64,000 nt of DNA from Mortierella alpina (GCA_029449245.1 JANATF010000011.1:744001-808000), one strand, 5' to 3'; positions 53,639-64,000 are shown, counted from the stretch's first letter. The notes: generated from the sequence alone by a model not told the origin. Program-made: numbers and translations.

Positions 53639-54084
53639 AGCGACAGTATATATATTTGTTTTCGTGGTGGTTGAGTTGGAGATGGAAAAAGGAGGTAGAT
53701 ATTGGCGATGGTAGAGATAGTGAGGTAGTAGAGTTGCTAGAGAAGGTTGCTTTGAGAGACGCCTTTTTCGAGAAGTAGACAGAGTCCTTTTTATACATGC
53801 ACACGATTGATGGACAAGCGCGTCGAGAGTGCATCCGGCAGTGCACCATTAGAGAGCATGTCATAATAAGCTTGGGCTTCTCAGTTTCTCTGCCACTGCT
53901 CATACGCCTTGTCTTCCACCGATCAGATGTATCGAGAGCTTCTATAAAGCGTCCATGCTTCGCCCATACCCGATACACCGATGGGAGGGGCGCAATTCTT
54001 TTGTCAGCAACCACAGCCCCAAAATTGCAAAAACGCGACAAACCTAAAAACAAATAAAGATAGCATCTAAAAATGGACTTCGCG
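53639..54084. other. Promoter of the ferritin-like gene
   Basis: About 445 bases upstream of the ferritin-like gene, ending at the LINE remnant. A TATATATA run lies directly before the ATG near 53648. Confidence 0.4.
53789..53796 (-). promoter_or_regulatory. TATA box of the ferritin-like gene
   Basis: TTTTTATA on the plus strand reads TATAAAAA on the minus strand, about 150 bases upstream of the ATG at 53638. Confidence 0.45.
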
Positions 54085-54430
54085 CAATGAACGGTACCAC
54101 CGCATCCATCCTTGCCACATGCGTGCTAGTGCGACACCACTGTGCCTCTGCCCAGGACCGATAGTGTTCGGGTGGAGTGACTGGGTAGAGTTCCTTGGAT
54201 CTTGTTCTTCAATCGGTCCCAGTAATTTTCCGCTTGCTGCTTAGAGAACGCCACGGGGAACCCTAATGTTATTTCGGTAGAGAAGAAGAGCGGTTGTGAT
54301 GCATCTCACGAAGGCTTGAGGGAATCAGAAATGCGCCAGAGCTGCCTTGAGGCATGATGGGTGCACGCGGTCGTAAGCCTTCTCTTGATCCAGAGTTATC
54401 CTCACGTATCCCTGCTTGAGACCCTTGTAC
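54085..54430 (-). pseudogene. LINE reverse-transcriptase fragment with internal deletion
   Basis: On the minus strand from 54423, one frame codes GYVRITLDQEKAYDRVHPSC, the RT palm motif with the first catalytic Asp (LDQEKAYDRV), then hits a stop. After another stop, a second frame codes AENYWDRLKNKIQGTL and RTLSVLGRGTVV, which in LINE ORF2 lies several hundred residues downstream. The region with the YADD catalytic box is missing, so an internal deletion has fused the two parts. A 15-G run follows at about 54451. It is in opposite orientation to the LINE fragment at 33980 and overlaps different parts of the protein. Confidence 0.7.
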
Positions 54431-55130
54431 TAGTCCGAGAGGCTGAGTAGTGGGGGGGGGGGGGGTCCGTTATCTGCAGCCATTGTCCGTTGGATTATGG
54501 CTGAAAGCCTCGAAGTCAGAATCCGTGCTTGAAAACGACGGTTACGCCTTTCGAAGTTTAGTTGAACACGACCACGTATATTCCTACGCGCGTTCTACCA
54601 ATGTCAAGTAGTTCCAGTCGTCAATAGTTTTGCTTCGTGGCGAACGGCTTCTAAGAACGAATAACCTAGAGCCCATTAACAAGTCCGGGTTTTGCATATC
54701 GTTGGTGGGTCTTATCAAACTCTTCTTGCCTTTCTCGACCCTTGCGGTTTCGATTCTGTAGCGTACAGCTATTGAATATTCACGTAAATATCTTTTCGCG
54801 ATGCATTCATGTACTTTGTCCATATCCAGCCACAGACCAACCTTTCTCATCATCATCCTCGCTGTATTGCTCTCCCGGGATTCGGCTCGAAATCGTAGGG
54901 GGTCGTGTTGTTGGCAGCTGCGAGGGTGGCACGTGTCGCGGCCGAACTATGCTGCGTGAGTTCTGAGACATGAGAACCGTTGCCTGCATCGGAAACATGT
55001 CGTCGGTATGCCTTGACGACATCATCTTCCTCTATCTGCTATACAGGAGAAAGCGGAGAAGATGTAGTAGCCGTTTGAACATGCCATATCCTAATACAGT
55101 GTCCTTATTGCTATACCTTGACATATCCGT
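54431..55130. other. Non-coding stretch in the transposon-rich region
   Basis: G run near 54451-54465, otherwise mixed sequence with chance frames. No family recognised. Confidence 0.3.
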
Positions 55131-55754
55131 TCATGATGCGCAGAAACCGCACTCGCCGGTCTTCAGCAGTGCGGTACGTCTCCATAATATGGAATAATAT
55201 AATGAATTGGTCGCCTGCTCGATAGAAGCCAAGGCCGCTTCCACGCCAGAAGATCCTGCGCTACGGCCTAGCCGAGGGACTTGAAACTCTCCAATGGCTC
55301 CTTCACCTAGGTCCCATGCTTCCAAACCTCTTGTCAATGGTGCGAGCCTTTTGACGATTGCTCTAATCTTACCTAACGGCGCTTTGTGTCCGAGAGAGTC
55401 TCCGCAGAAAACGTGGTGGTTTTGTATATCCAAACGCAAATCACACCAGTAATTAACCATGTCGATGACTGTGAAAAGTATGTCAGCGCGGCCCCTCTCG
55501 ACATGCCCTTGTCCAAACGTATACCCAAAGGTCATGGGAAAGGACGACTCGATGAACAAGTTACGACCGGCATCGTCATAACATCTTTGGAAGAAAGCTA
55601 AGAGATTTGGCGCTGCAGTAGTTCTGCTTAGTACAGGCACAAACCGAAAAGAGGCTGCCAGAGCCCAAGCACATGTGCAAGTCATGACCCGACACGCATT
55701 CCTGCTAGGGTATCCGCAATAAAAGCTCACGACGTGTGGTGTGTGGACCCACAT
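55131..55754 (-). CDS. Hypothetical 207-residue ORF
   Basis: An open frame of 207 codons with an ATG start. It contains several Cys and aromatic residues and ends GECGFCAS. I see no signal peptide and no family motif. It lies between a LINE relic and a MULE relic, so it may be part of an old element or a chance frame. Low confidence that it is expressed. Confidence 0.2.
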   Translation of the reverse strand: MWVHTPHVVSFYCGYPSRNACRVMTCTCAWALAASFRFVPVLSRTTAAPNLLAFFQRCYDDAGRNLFIESSFPMTFGYTFGQGHVERGRADILFTVIDMVNYWCDLRLDIQNHHVFCGDSLGHKAPLGKIRAIVKRLAPLTRGLEAWDLGEGAIGEFQVPRLGRSAGSSGVEAALASIEQATNSLYYSILWRRTALLKTGECGFCAS

Positions 55755-55789
55755 CTTTTTCTCGCTTTACTGCTTTGACCTCATCTTCC

Positions 55790-56778
55790 AACAACACAAT
55801 TCACAGCGCAATGAAGTGTCTACCAAGCGCTGTGGGTGCCCATTCTTCATCAACTTGACATCACCTAAATGCATACACCCACGATGGCATGTAAAGAAAT
55901 CAACAACATTCACAATGAAAACCAGATGGACGCAGAACTCGTAAGGTCACAAAACTCTCTCAAGAAATGCTGGAAACCATACGAACGTGCGCAGAACTGA
56001 AGCAAGGAGTCGCCACTACAATGTCCTTTCTCAATGTAACAGGAGTTCAAGCCGACTTGAGAGAGCGGAACAAGGATCACGCCTAGCCATAGGAGACTGG
56101 AACGCGACCATGTTCGGAACCACACAACGATAGATAAATAACTGAAGGCCTCCTCTGTAATAAGAGTAGCCAATTCTCATCCAACTTGACCCAGCCCCAG
56201 AACACCCGCGTGCTTTAGCTATTACGCCCAACCTCGAGCACCGGGGCAACAACTTCGACAGGGCTGAGGTTGAGCGCCGGCACAGGTCCTTCAAGCGAGC
56301 TGTAGCTCCTCCAAGTACCGTACCACAGACTGTATAAATGCTTATGCTCTTGAACAAGCAAAAGTACACGCATCCAGCACAGGACGGATGGTACTATGAA
56401 GCAGATATCGACCCCGCCAGCCAACAGGCCAATCGCATATTTTGGATGAGCCCCGTTCAGCGCGACGTGTACCAACGGTACAATGATTTCCTGGTGATTG
56501 ACGGTACCTATAAAACAAATGAACTCGACATGATCCTTGCAAATTTCGTGGTCGTCGATGCGGAATTCAGGACGCGTTTGATAGCTTGCGGTTTAACGCG
56601 GCATGAGACTGAAGACGATTTCAACTGGCTACTCTCTCAACTGAAAAAGGCCAGCGCAGGCATTCATCCCAAAGTCGTAATCCTGGACGAGGACGTGGCA
56701 ATGGACGCGGCTTGCCCCGTCGTGTTCCCACAGGCACAGATAGTAAACTGTCTGTGGCACATGTTGCATATTCACTAA
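55790..56778 (+). pseudogene. FAR1/MULE-type transposase, disrupted and truncated
   Basis: A frame near 55805-55940 codes KRCGCPFFINL and KCIHPRWHVKK, the zinc-binding FAR1/WRKY-GCM1-like start of MULE transposases. After stops and frame changes, 56338-56778 codes QRYNDFLVIDGTYKTNELDM, then VVDAEFRTRLIACGL, DDFNWLLSQL and AQIVNCLWHM. This is the MULE DDE core; the first catalytic Asp is in VIDGTYKTN and a later Asp in VILDEDVAM. The frame ends at 56778, before the C-terminal catalytic Glu and zinc knuckle. No flanking inverted repeats were found by eye. Confidence 0.7.
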
Positions 56779-57009
56779 GGCGTACAGTAGTTCATGGATC
56801 CCGACCCTCCGGTCACTGTGTCTTGTACGGTTGTACCCAAGAACCTTGACTCTAAGGTTCCCGTGTCCAGTACCCTGGAAGAGTCGTAAACTCGGTCAAA
56901 CATGACGTCGACCTGGTTTTAATGTATCCTTGCATCATGCCAAGTTCTTCATAGAAAGATCTTTATCTACTCTATATAAAAACCAACGAACGAAGTGGCT
57001 TAGCCCCTT
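56779..57009. other. Spacer between the MULE relic and tandem repeat copy A
   Basis: Short stretch with no recognisable coding content. Confidence 0.25.
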
Positions 57010-58400
57010 GTACAGGGGGTTTGTGCGGCCTTTTTCAAGAATCAGAGTTACATTAAGGAATCGGTTGTTTCTTTTTCGCAAAATAAAAAGTTTCTTTTTC
57101 GCATGGCGTTTGTGCGTTCTTTTTCAGTTCAAGTGAGGCGACGTCCCGTCCATATCTATGTTACCTATTGATCCGCCAAACTCAGTTCTACGATACATTC
57201 TTCCTAAACCAGAGACCACTTCCTACACACAATGCCTAACACCTCTTCGTCGTCTTCGATCTCATAGGCTACGGTTCGTTTCTGAAAGGATGATAGAACC
57301 ATCCATTAACTTACAGGTCATGATAGGGATTGATCCATTGGCTGTAATGTATCTCATCGTTGTCATCTTCTTTTACTCGCCAGCAAGTCCGCTTGATCGA
57401 ATATGCAATTGACTTTGGGTGGGAACCACTTGGGGCTGTATTTCAACCCGGAGTCGTTAAAATGTTGCAGTACTTCCAAGCCCCAGAGAAGCACAGAGGC
57501 AGAGAAGCAGAGTGACAGGCAAATGGCATTATTTTTACAGGACCTTTCTGCATGGCTCTGCGTCCCAACAGCGGACAGGTACTCTAGAGTACGAGGCACA
57601 GAACAAGGTCGGGCAAGGCGGCGTGATATTGCGCTGGTGATCGAGAGTGAAACGTGTAGGCAAGTTTTATGGTAGGAAAGTAAGTGAGAAAAAGATGTCG
57701 GTCCACACTGACCACACACCGGTATTTATACATGTTTATTGTTACTACAGAGATGTAATGTTGGGTAAATAGATAGGTGAAGGAGTCATTGCCAAGAGAT
57801 GGATAGCGGAAGGCTATAGCCTGGCGCGTGTCCTAGCTTCTGAATGACTGGCCATGATCCTAACTCATTAGACGTTACGCCAATACTACATAGCATGGGT
57901 ACCGGATGACTGATCCGGACCAGGAACATCTTTCTGGTTCATGTAGTTCGTGCTGGCGAAGGTCCATGATTGGTACCTGGAGCCAAGCTTCTAGGTATGA
58001 CATTTTGTATCTTCTAGGCAAGCACTTTCACTGTTTTGATTGGACTCGTTGGTCTTTGTTAAGGAGTCTACGATAGTAGACGCGTTCGTATCTCTGTGTA
58101 CTTACTACTGGACTCTGGTGAATATTGCACAGAGAGAAGGCCGAGGAGAGTAAAGCTGCAACAAGAGGAAGTCAGGGGATGTGGGTTTAGATGATATTTA
58201 ATAAGGTAGGCAAAGTCTGATCTTCTTGCAGAGGAAGGCAGCGTCTTTTTATCTATGTCTGTGAGGGTCCGAGCAAGGTCGCGTTCCAGTCTCTTACGGC
58301 TTGGCGTTATCCTTGTTCTGGTCTCTAACGATGCTCCCTCAGCTCCTGTTACACTCTTGGAGGCATAGTACTTGGTGTAACGGATCTGTACTATTGCAAA

Positions 58401-58439
58401 AGCTAACGCTAAGAGCTAACGCTAAGAGCTAACGCTAAG
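58401..58439 (+). repeat. Perfect triple 13-mer repeat
   Basis: AGCTAACGCTAAG is repeated exactly three times head to tail. It is absent at the matching place in copy B, so it arose or expanded after the duplication. Confidence 0.9.
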
Positions 58440-59000
58440 ACTGTAACGCCAAGGTAAATACGCCCATGGCTGAGTAAGTCAGAGTGAAGAATGGCAAAGC
58501 CAAAGAGAACAAGGCTAAGTAGAGGACAAAGGAGGCAAAGACTTTGAACAGCTGTCAATCTAAATCATACGAAAACATCAAAGCGATTTTTGTCGCGACT
58601 TGCCAGTCAAGACCTTCAGTCGCCCCGGAACAAAGCTTCTTCCCCTCCCAGATATCGCCAGAGTTACAGTTGAAGCTGAAACTGACAGTAATAAGAAAGT
58701 GAATTACCAGCAAGGAAGAGCGTAAAGGGTCCGAAAGAGGTGAAGCACAGCGAGGTGTGTTTAACAGCAAATTCAAGGTCGAGTGGGAGGCAATTCCACT
58801 AAGTAGTGTCATACATGTATTTAGACCCATGGGATAGCCGGGTGAAGTGGGCAGGACCGTTCACTTCAAAGGAGCTACATAGGGTACAAGAACTTGGGTG
58901 ATGACAATGAGCCAGGCAAATCTTCGAAGAGGACATGGAGCCGGCCGAGAGGACTTGAGTACCTCTACTCCTGGTAAGATTTTCATTCAGCTACGTTCCT

Positions 59001-59211
59001 TGTGATATTCTCTAGGGGTAAACTTACAATACTAAACTGGGGACTGAAGTCAACGAGAACAAGAGAGGGTTTTATTGTGGACAGGGATCTGGAGGACTTA
59101 TATAGCTCCTCCAGACACCGGTCACGGGAACTCTTAATAATCGTAGAAGTAAAAAGGGAGGTGCGACTCAGGCACGTATGTACCTGAGTCGCACCTCCAT
59201 AAAACACCACA
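59001..59211. mobile_element. Solo-LTR-like insertion of 211 bp
   Basis: The insertion starts TGTGATATTC and ends AACACCACA, so it has TG...CA termini. It is flanked by TTCCT at 58996-59000 and 59212-59216, a 5-bp target-site duplication. The sister repeat copy B has the unoccupied site, with TTCCA at 60686-60690 followed at once by CAACGAAG. A TATA-like TTATATAG lies near 59098-59105 and a perfect 16-bp-arm hairpin near the 3' end. TG/CA ends plus a 5-bp duplication are typical for LTR retrotransposons. A small DNA transposon is an alternative because the first and last 11 bases are weakly inverted. Confidence 0.65.
59157..59198. repeat. Perfect inverted repeat, 16-bp arms, 10-base loop
   Basis: Arm 1 GGAGGTGCGACTCAGG at 59157-59172 and arm 2 CCTGAGTCGCACCTCC at 59183-59198 are perfect complements around a 10-base loop. 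Such a GC-rich hairpin would be very stable in RNA or single-stranded DNA. It lies inside the 211-bp insertion. Confidence 0.95.
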
Positions 59212-59395
59212 TTCCTCAACGAAGACAAAACATTTAGATTGGATTTCATGAGTATTCAAGAAACCTACGCGAGGATCGCTGTAATGGTCTTTTTGATGAA
59301 TTAAAATATGATCGATTCGTGGCAGAAACTCATATGCTACGCACGACTATATACATACACAAGGGACGTTGTGTCGAAGGGAATTACGTAGCAAA

Positions 59396-60915
59396 AAGAA
59401 CAATTTTGTGCGGCCTTTTTCAAGAAACAAAAATACCTTAATGAATCGTTCTTTGTGCGGCAATGTCTTCGGCTACTCTGTAGCGGCGGCGCTACATTAT
59501 TATAGTAATCAGATCCTGCCTCACACAAGATACCCAAGAGCTCAGACCACTTGAAATTCATCGACTACAGTTGGCTTTGGCTGGGAACCATATAGGGCTG
59601 TATTACGACTCGGAGTCGTCAATATGTTACTTCCAACCTCCAGAGAACCACAGAGGCAGAGAAGCAGAGTGACACATTATTTTTACAGGACCTTTCTGTA
59701 TGGTTCTGCCCCAACAGCGGACAGGTACTCTAGCGAGGACCAGACCAAGGTGAGCCGAGCATTCCAGTGTCATGAGGTGCAAGGTCAGATATCAAGGGCC
59801 AATATTCATCAGCGTTCATTTTCTTGGACGCTCTCCTTCAACTTCATAGGAGGAATCATCGAAATATTTATTCCATGCTGATCAGGTAATGCATGTGTGA
59901 TACCCGTAGTTAGAATCTGTAGGTGTCAAGGTGACTGTTCCCAGGGGTTAGAAAAGCCCTCCCCTTGTTAAAATCCCAGTCTTCTCATTCCCCAGTCGTG
60001 CCATAAACTTCTCCATTTACTCACGACATAACATATTTTGAAAACAAACACCAAGTTATGTACTATGTGCTGCAGATCCATGAGGCGTCTTTGGTCCAAC
60101 CATACTCACCCTTTAACCGAAGTTCAGCAAAAGCCCTCCCATCATGCTCCCAGGAACTATAGAAAACAATAGCATACAGGAAGCACAGGCCAAGGCCAAG
60201 CAAGGCGGCGTGAAATTGCGTTGGTGGCGGAGAACAAGGAGAGAGAAGCTAAGGTTAAGACTGAAACACCAGGGTAAAGACGCCCAAGGCCGAGCAGGTA
60301 AGGGTGAAGAAGAGCAAAGTCAAAGAGAGCAAGGCTAAGGTAGGGACTAGGAAGGCAAAGGCTGAGATCACCTGTCAATTTGTATCATACGCGCAAGGAA
60401 GACATGAGCAACTTTCGGCGCGTCCTGTCTTTAGTTTCCCCTATAGTAAACAAAACGCCTTTACCTCTCAGTCATCGCTAAAATCACAGTTGAAGCTGAA
60501 GCTGACAGTAATAAGAAGCGAGGTGGACCCATGGGATAGCCAGGAAGGTGACAAAACCGTTCACTTTAAAGGAGCGACGAAGGGTATAAGACCTTGGATG
60601 ATGAGAATGAGCTAGACGAAATCGTGTGAGAGGACTTGAGTATCTATACTATCTATACTCCTGATGAGTTTTTGATTCAGCTACGTTCCACAACGAAGAA
60701 AAAGTAGCTTGGATTTCATGAGCATTACAGGAAACCTACGCAAGAAAACGTTGTACTTGGTGGTACTTTGTATGAAGGTGGTTAATTTGGTGAATAATAA
60801 TAGAGAGCAATAGGTTGCAGAGTCTACTATACTGCAGCAACATATGGAACGCCACGACCATTGATCCATGGTACGTTGTGCTCGAGGGTATTTCGTAGCA
60901 AATAGAATCGAAGTA
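59396..60915 (+). repeat. Decayed tandem repeat, copy B
   Basis: Head-to-tail second copy, starting where copy A ends: copy A closes with TACGTAGCAAAAAGAA and copy B closes with TTTCGTAGCAAATAGAA near 60905. It is shorter than copy A because of deletions and because it lacks the 211-bp insertion. One frame at 60304-60615 stays open for 103 codons with Lys/Ala-rich sequence but has no known motif. Confidence 0.65.
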
Positions 60916-61138
60916 TCTATGGCATCATTCAAGCCACCAATAAGTGTCGATCGTGTCGAGAAGAAGCAGCCATCGCCCCCTTGCCTCTTACTTTGCATGA
61001 ACCCACTTATTGACCCGCCACCAACACCATGGATATACTTGACGGTAGCCATCCACTGCACCTGTTTTTCAGCGCTTCGAAGCTTCTGGAGCACAGTGTT
61101 GACTCGCTGCTAACTCTGACCATTGCATTACGCTTCCT
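60916..61138. promoter_or_regulatory. Upstream region of the right-edge gene
   Basis: About 220 bases between repeat copy B and the ATG at 61139. No clear TATA box. The promoter of the next gene would have to lie here or inside the repeat. Confidence 0.3.
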
Positions 61139-64000
61139 ATGAAAATAGACCTCACTCGAAGAATAGTCCTCCCTGCAGAATGGGATAGAACAGACCAGGC
61201 CGAGCCAAATCTTCCACTGGACTTGTCTCTCGAGGGTCGGGTCCTTGCTGCCGTCGATGCCTTAGCTGAAATAACGTTCAAGGAGAATGTCCAACTCGCC
61301 CACAAGAACCTGATTCAGCTTGGTCTGGTACCACTTTGCGATGATGATGGCCCCAGCCTTAGCCTTCAGGTTCATCTCGCCAAGAGGATCGCCTGGCTAC
61401 TGGCCCGTGGAGGGGTCCAGTTCGACGGGCTCAAAGTGCCCAGATCAGAAATCATGTTCCATATCGCGGCTGTACACTTTGATGTTGAAATCTGCGTTTT
61501 CTCCACAAGGCGAAGACCCCATGTGTACCGACCAAGGAATCAAACACGGTGTTTGATCGGTTTATTCTGGGCAATGGATACCTTCACATCTTTGTCTGAC
61601 ATTCTGCCACTTGTGTGCACCAAGACCCTGCCAACATGGAGGGACCCTTCGGAGAATCGCATGATACCGTATCCAAAATATCCAGCTGCCTCTTTCCGAG
61701 ACGCACCGCGTGAACGGGCTCGCTACGTTGCCAAGGTTGATGACGGAGCCGCCTTCATGCACGCATGGTAAAGAGCTCGAGTCATGGAAAGCAAAGCGTA
61801 ACGAAGTAGATTTGGTGGCGTTTTCAATAGTATGACTGACTCAAATTATATACCGCCTTTTCAGCCTTTTGACAGTTCGAGAGAGAATGCATACGGTTGT
61901 GGCCAGACTGATCAAGAAACCATCATGGAGGGAGCCCAAAAAGAAGTCCAGGACAGAACAGCAAGAAGAGTCCTACATGGACTTGCGCGAGTCACTACTA
62001 GAGCTGTCGACGCTACCCAACGGAATCCTCCCAAAGGCCGTCCAGATCATCCATGGAGACTCCCGTCAGCCCACACAATCTGAAAAAGCGCAGATCAGGC
62101 CCCAAGAGAAACAACATCGTTTACGCATCCTTCTGGAAATCTGCAATTCTGCCGTGTACCACGAGATCTGGTCGGATGTGTGGAGAGGTCACAGCGCCGA
62201 GCCTGTTGTCGACATCCCGTTTGTCGCAAAAGCAACTTCAGTCAATTATCTCGAGATCCTCAAGACTCTGCAGGCTATCAACAGTGAATGCCATGGTATG
62301 GAGCAGTCTGCGGGCGAGCCAACCGATGCCAAGGCGATTCGAACATGCACTGTGCCCTTCAACAGGATCCTGCGACATGAACATGTGCCTCACAAGGACC
62401 TCATATTGGACACGATCGAAAACACACAGCGGGCCATGACAGACGTGTGCAACGAGATGTTTTCCCTGGCCCACATAGCCACATTGGCCGTAAGTTGCAG
62501 CTCCAACATCATGAACCATCAACATTCCTTTGGCTTTTGAATTATTAATAACTCTGCTCGTCGATGGTAATCCATTCTGGTAGATCGCCTCCGGAGACGC
62601 ATATGTCGCCGAGGACGGACCCCGCCCATCTTCAGGATTCAATTTGAAGAATCTATTTCCCCCTCACCTGCGCCCTGCCCTTGACAATGTGGCCATGCTG
62701 AAAGTGACACCGATCACTACGAAACTACAGGAAAACATTGAGAAGCAGGCGGCGGCCAAGTCTCCAGACGAGAGGTTTAAAGTTCTCGGCCAAGAACACC
62801 TGAAGAGTTTACACACGCAGTTTCTATCACCACGAGCGCCCCAACCAGCGACTGCGTTGCCCGCTCCGTCCACGACCTGGGGAACTATCACGGCCACTAT
62901 TCAACGATCACAACATCATTTCAGTCCTTCGCCGCCGGGCTTCGCCCAGACGATCCAGGTTCACATCCAGCAGATTGCAGTCAATCTTTGCAACCATTGG
63001 GAAAGCAATATTTACAACAAATTATTTCAGTACATGTCGATCAATATCCTCAGGATTCACCTCGCCCCACGCCGTTTTCTTTCTCATCAACGAAGAGTGG
63101 CCAGGATCGTCACAGAAAAAAAGCAAAGGACTGAAGCCAAGCGAGTCGCTAGCGGCACAAAAATGGCACCCGACAGATGGCATCAGCTTGTCAAGCAGCG
63201 GTTTGACGAGTTGGCTGAGGTCTTGCGGAACGTACATGTGCCCTCCAAGGCTGCCAGAGCTCCTGCTAGATGGGCTGCCATTTTATCAGCACTGAATCGT
63301 CTCAAGCTTTTGGAGCCCACAAAGGTGCCGTCCACACCCATCGCCCCATTGGCTATAAGGCAAGCTCAAGCCATCGAAGAGCAGTCAGCCAAGGATGCGG
63401 TCGCACGAAGCGAAAGCAGCTCCCAGCAGGCTTCCGGCCAATCTTTACAATTGCACGAGGAAACGGGAGAACAGAATGAGTTGTCTATTAGCTCAGAAGA
63501 CTCCAGCGATGGCAGCCCTGAACCCGTCGCCGCCTTGCTGCTCAGGCTGATGGAGGAGACAGAGGCACCAAATGATGAGAGTGAGGATCAGGAGGTCAAC
63601 AGGGACGACGAGGACGATTATGCCATTGAGCTGGATGAAGACGACGTTGACGAGGCCATCCAAACTCCCACGAGCGCGGATTTACTTCATGATGAAGGTG
63701 ATGAGGATTACGAGCATGGACAGTATGAAGATTCAAGCGGTGCTCAGATCCGCCGTCTGGCTACTGTTCTAAAAACCCTCGTTCATTCGCCCGCCATAAC
63801 GCACAAGGTCAACAAGAACTACGTCAAGAAGAGTCTTTTGAAAAACATGGACGCTACAGACCGAGAGCTCATTGTGGTACGCGACCTGGTCAATTTACTA
63901 CGACCGTTTGCCCCGAAGCGTGTAGCAGTGAAATCAGGACACAGAGATCACACAGGCCATGTGATTCTGAGAGCGCCAATGGTCCTGATCGCCCAAGCAA
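61139..64000 (+). CDS. Large unrecognised protein, 5' part only
   Basis: Exons 61139-61767, 61865-62489 and 62584 to the edge (still open) give at least 889 residues in one frame. Region 1 (to about 210) is helical with Cys and Arg (RRRPHVYRPRNQTRC). Region 2 includes a basic patch KKPSWREPKKKSR and RILLEICNSAVYHEIW. Region 3 starts GFNLKNLFPPHLRPALDNV, has LHLAP-like ILRIHLAPRRFL followed by a Lys/Arg helix, then an acidic linker (about 63553-63720, rich in Asp/Glu) and LATVLKTLVHSPAIT, RDLVNLLRPFAPKRV. I recognise no catalytic motif. The order of basic helix, acidic linker and conserved block, and the repeat-rich setting, make a lineage-specific multicopy or mobile-element family plausible; this is inference. 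The ATG at 61139 is the first good start, but an upstream exon is not excluded. Confidence 0.65.

Larger units (their letters stand above)
57010..59395 (+). repeat. Decayed tandem repeat, copy A
   Basis: Copy A and the next copy (59396-60915) share, in the same order and orientation, at least five blocks: GTGCGGCCTTTTTCAAGAA (57029 and 59409), the CAGAGGCAGAGAAGCAGAGTGACA block (57495 and 59653), the GTTGAAGCTGAA-CTGACAGTAATAAGAA block (58670 and 60489), the GACCCATGGGATAGCC block (58826 and 60527) and the TTGGATTTCATGAG block (59241 and 60710). Blocks differ by scattered substitutions and indels. Frames are full of stops. It may be a dead gene or element; family not recognised. Copy A carries an inserted solo-LTR-like sequence at 59001-59211. 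Confidence 0.7.

Overview
The window is eukaryotic nuclear DNA from a filamentous fungus. Genes are split by short GT-AG introns (about 32-300 bases, mostly 50-200), intergenic regions are compact, and there are AATAAA-type signals, a nuclear tRNA-Asn, LINE and MULE remnants, and a local expansion of F-box/leucine-rich-repeat genes. Gene content and protein style (F-box family, tandem secreted Cys proteins, a decayed XPG-like nuclease and a TnpB/Fanzor-like fragment) fit an early-diverging fungus of the Mortierella type. That placement is inference from family resemblance and was not tested.

Layout. From 1 to 13.4 kb there is a run of four minus-strand genes: a WDR62/MAPKBP1-type WD40 scaffold (3' end beyond the window), a 1285-residue low-complexity protein with a long polyglutamine tract and a CUE/UBA-like end, a secreted M14 carboxypeptidase and a berberine-bridge-type FAD oxidoreductase. 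From 15.8 to 21.7 kb an F-box gene converges on an ABCA-type half transporter. From 22.3 to 26.3 kb lies a graveyard of decayed mobile-element genes: an XPG/PIN-like nuclease, a TnpB/Fanzor-type zinc ribbon and mosaic ORFs with A/T runs. A tRNA-Asn(GTT) follows at once. From 27.4 to 30 kb there are three small secreted cysteine proteins that I read as one family. From 30 to 34.8 kb the DNA is gene-poor with a LINE fragment.

From 34.8 to 46 kb there are four F-box/LRR genes, two of them head to head, with a six-exon FAD monooxygenase between the last two. From 46.1 to 53.7 kb there are housekeeping-like genes: an AhpD/CMD-like protein, the mitochondrial protease ATP23, a large PPR protein divergent from ATP23, and a secreted ferritin-like protein. 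From 54 to 61 kb is a second transposon-rich stretch: a broken LINE reverse transcriptase, a broken FAR1/MULE transposase, and a head-to-tail pair of decayed repeats, one of which carries a 211-bp insertion with the hallmarks of a solo LTR. From 61.1 kb to the end runs the 5' part of a large unrecognised gene, open at the window edge.

The intron models given for eight multi-exon genes were derived by hand. Reading frame is preserved across every junction; one junction is doubtful and is noted. The most interesting observation is the secreted cysteine family: its members lose cysteines in symmetric pairs, which suggests a helical hairpin held by nested disulfides. The nuclease graveyard, the solo-LTR insertion with its empty site, and the unrecognised right-edge gene come next.
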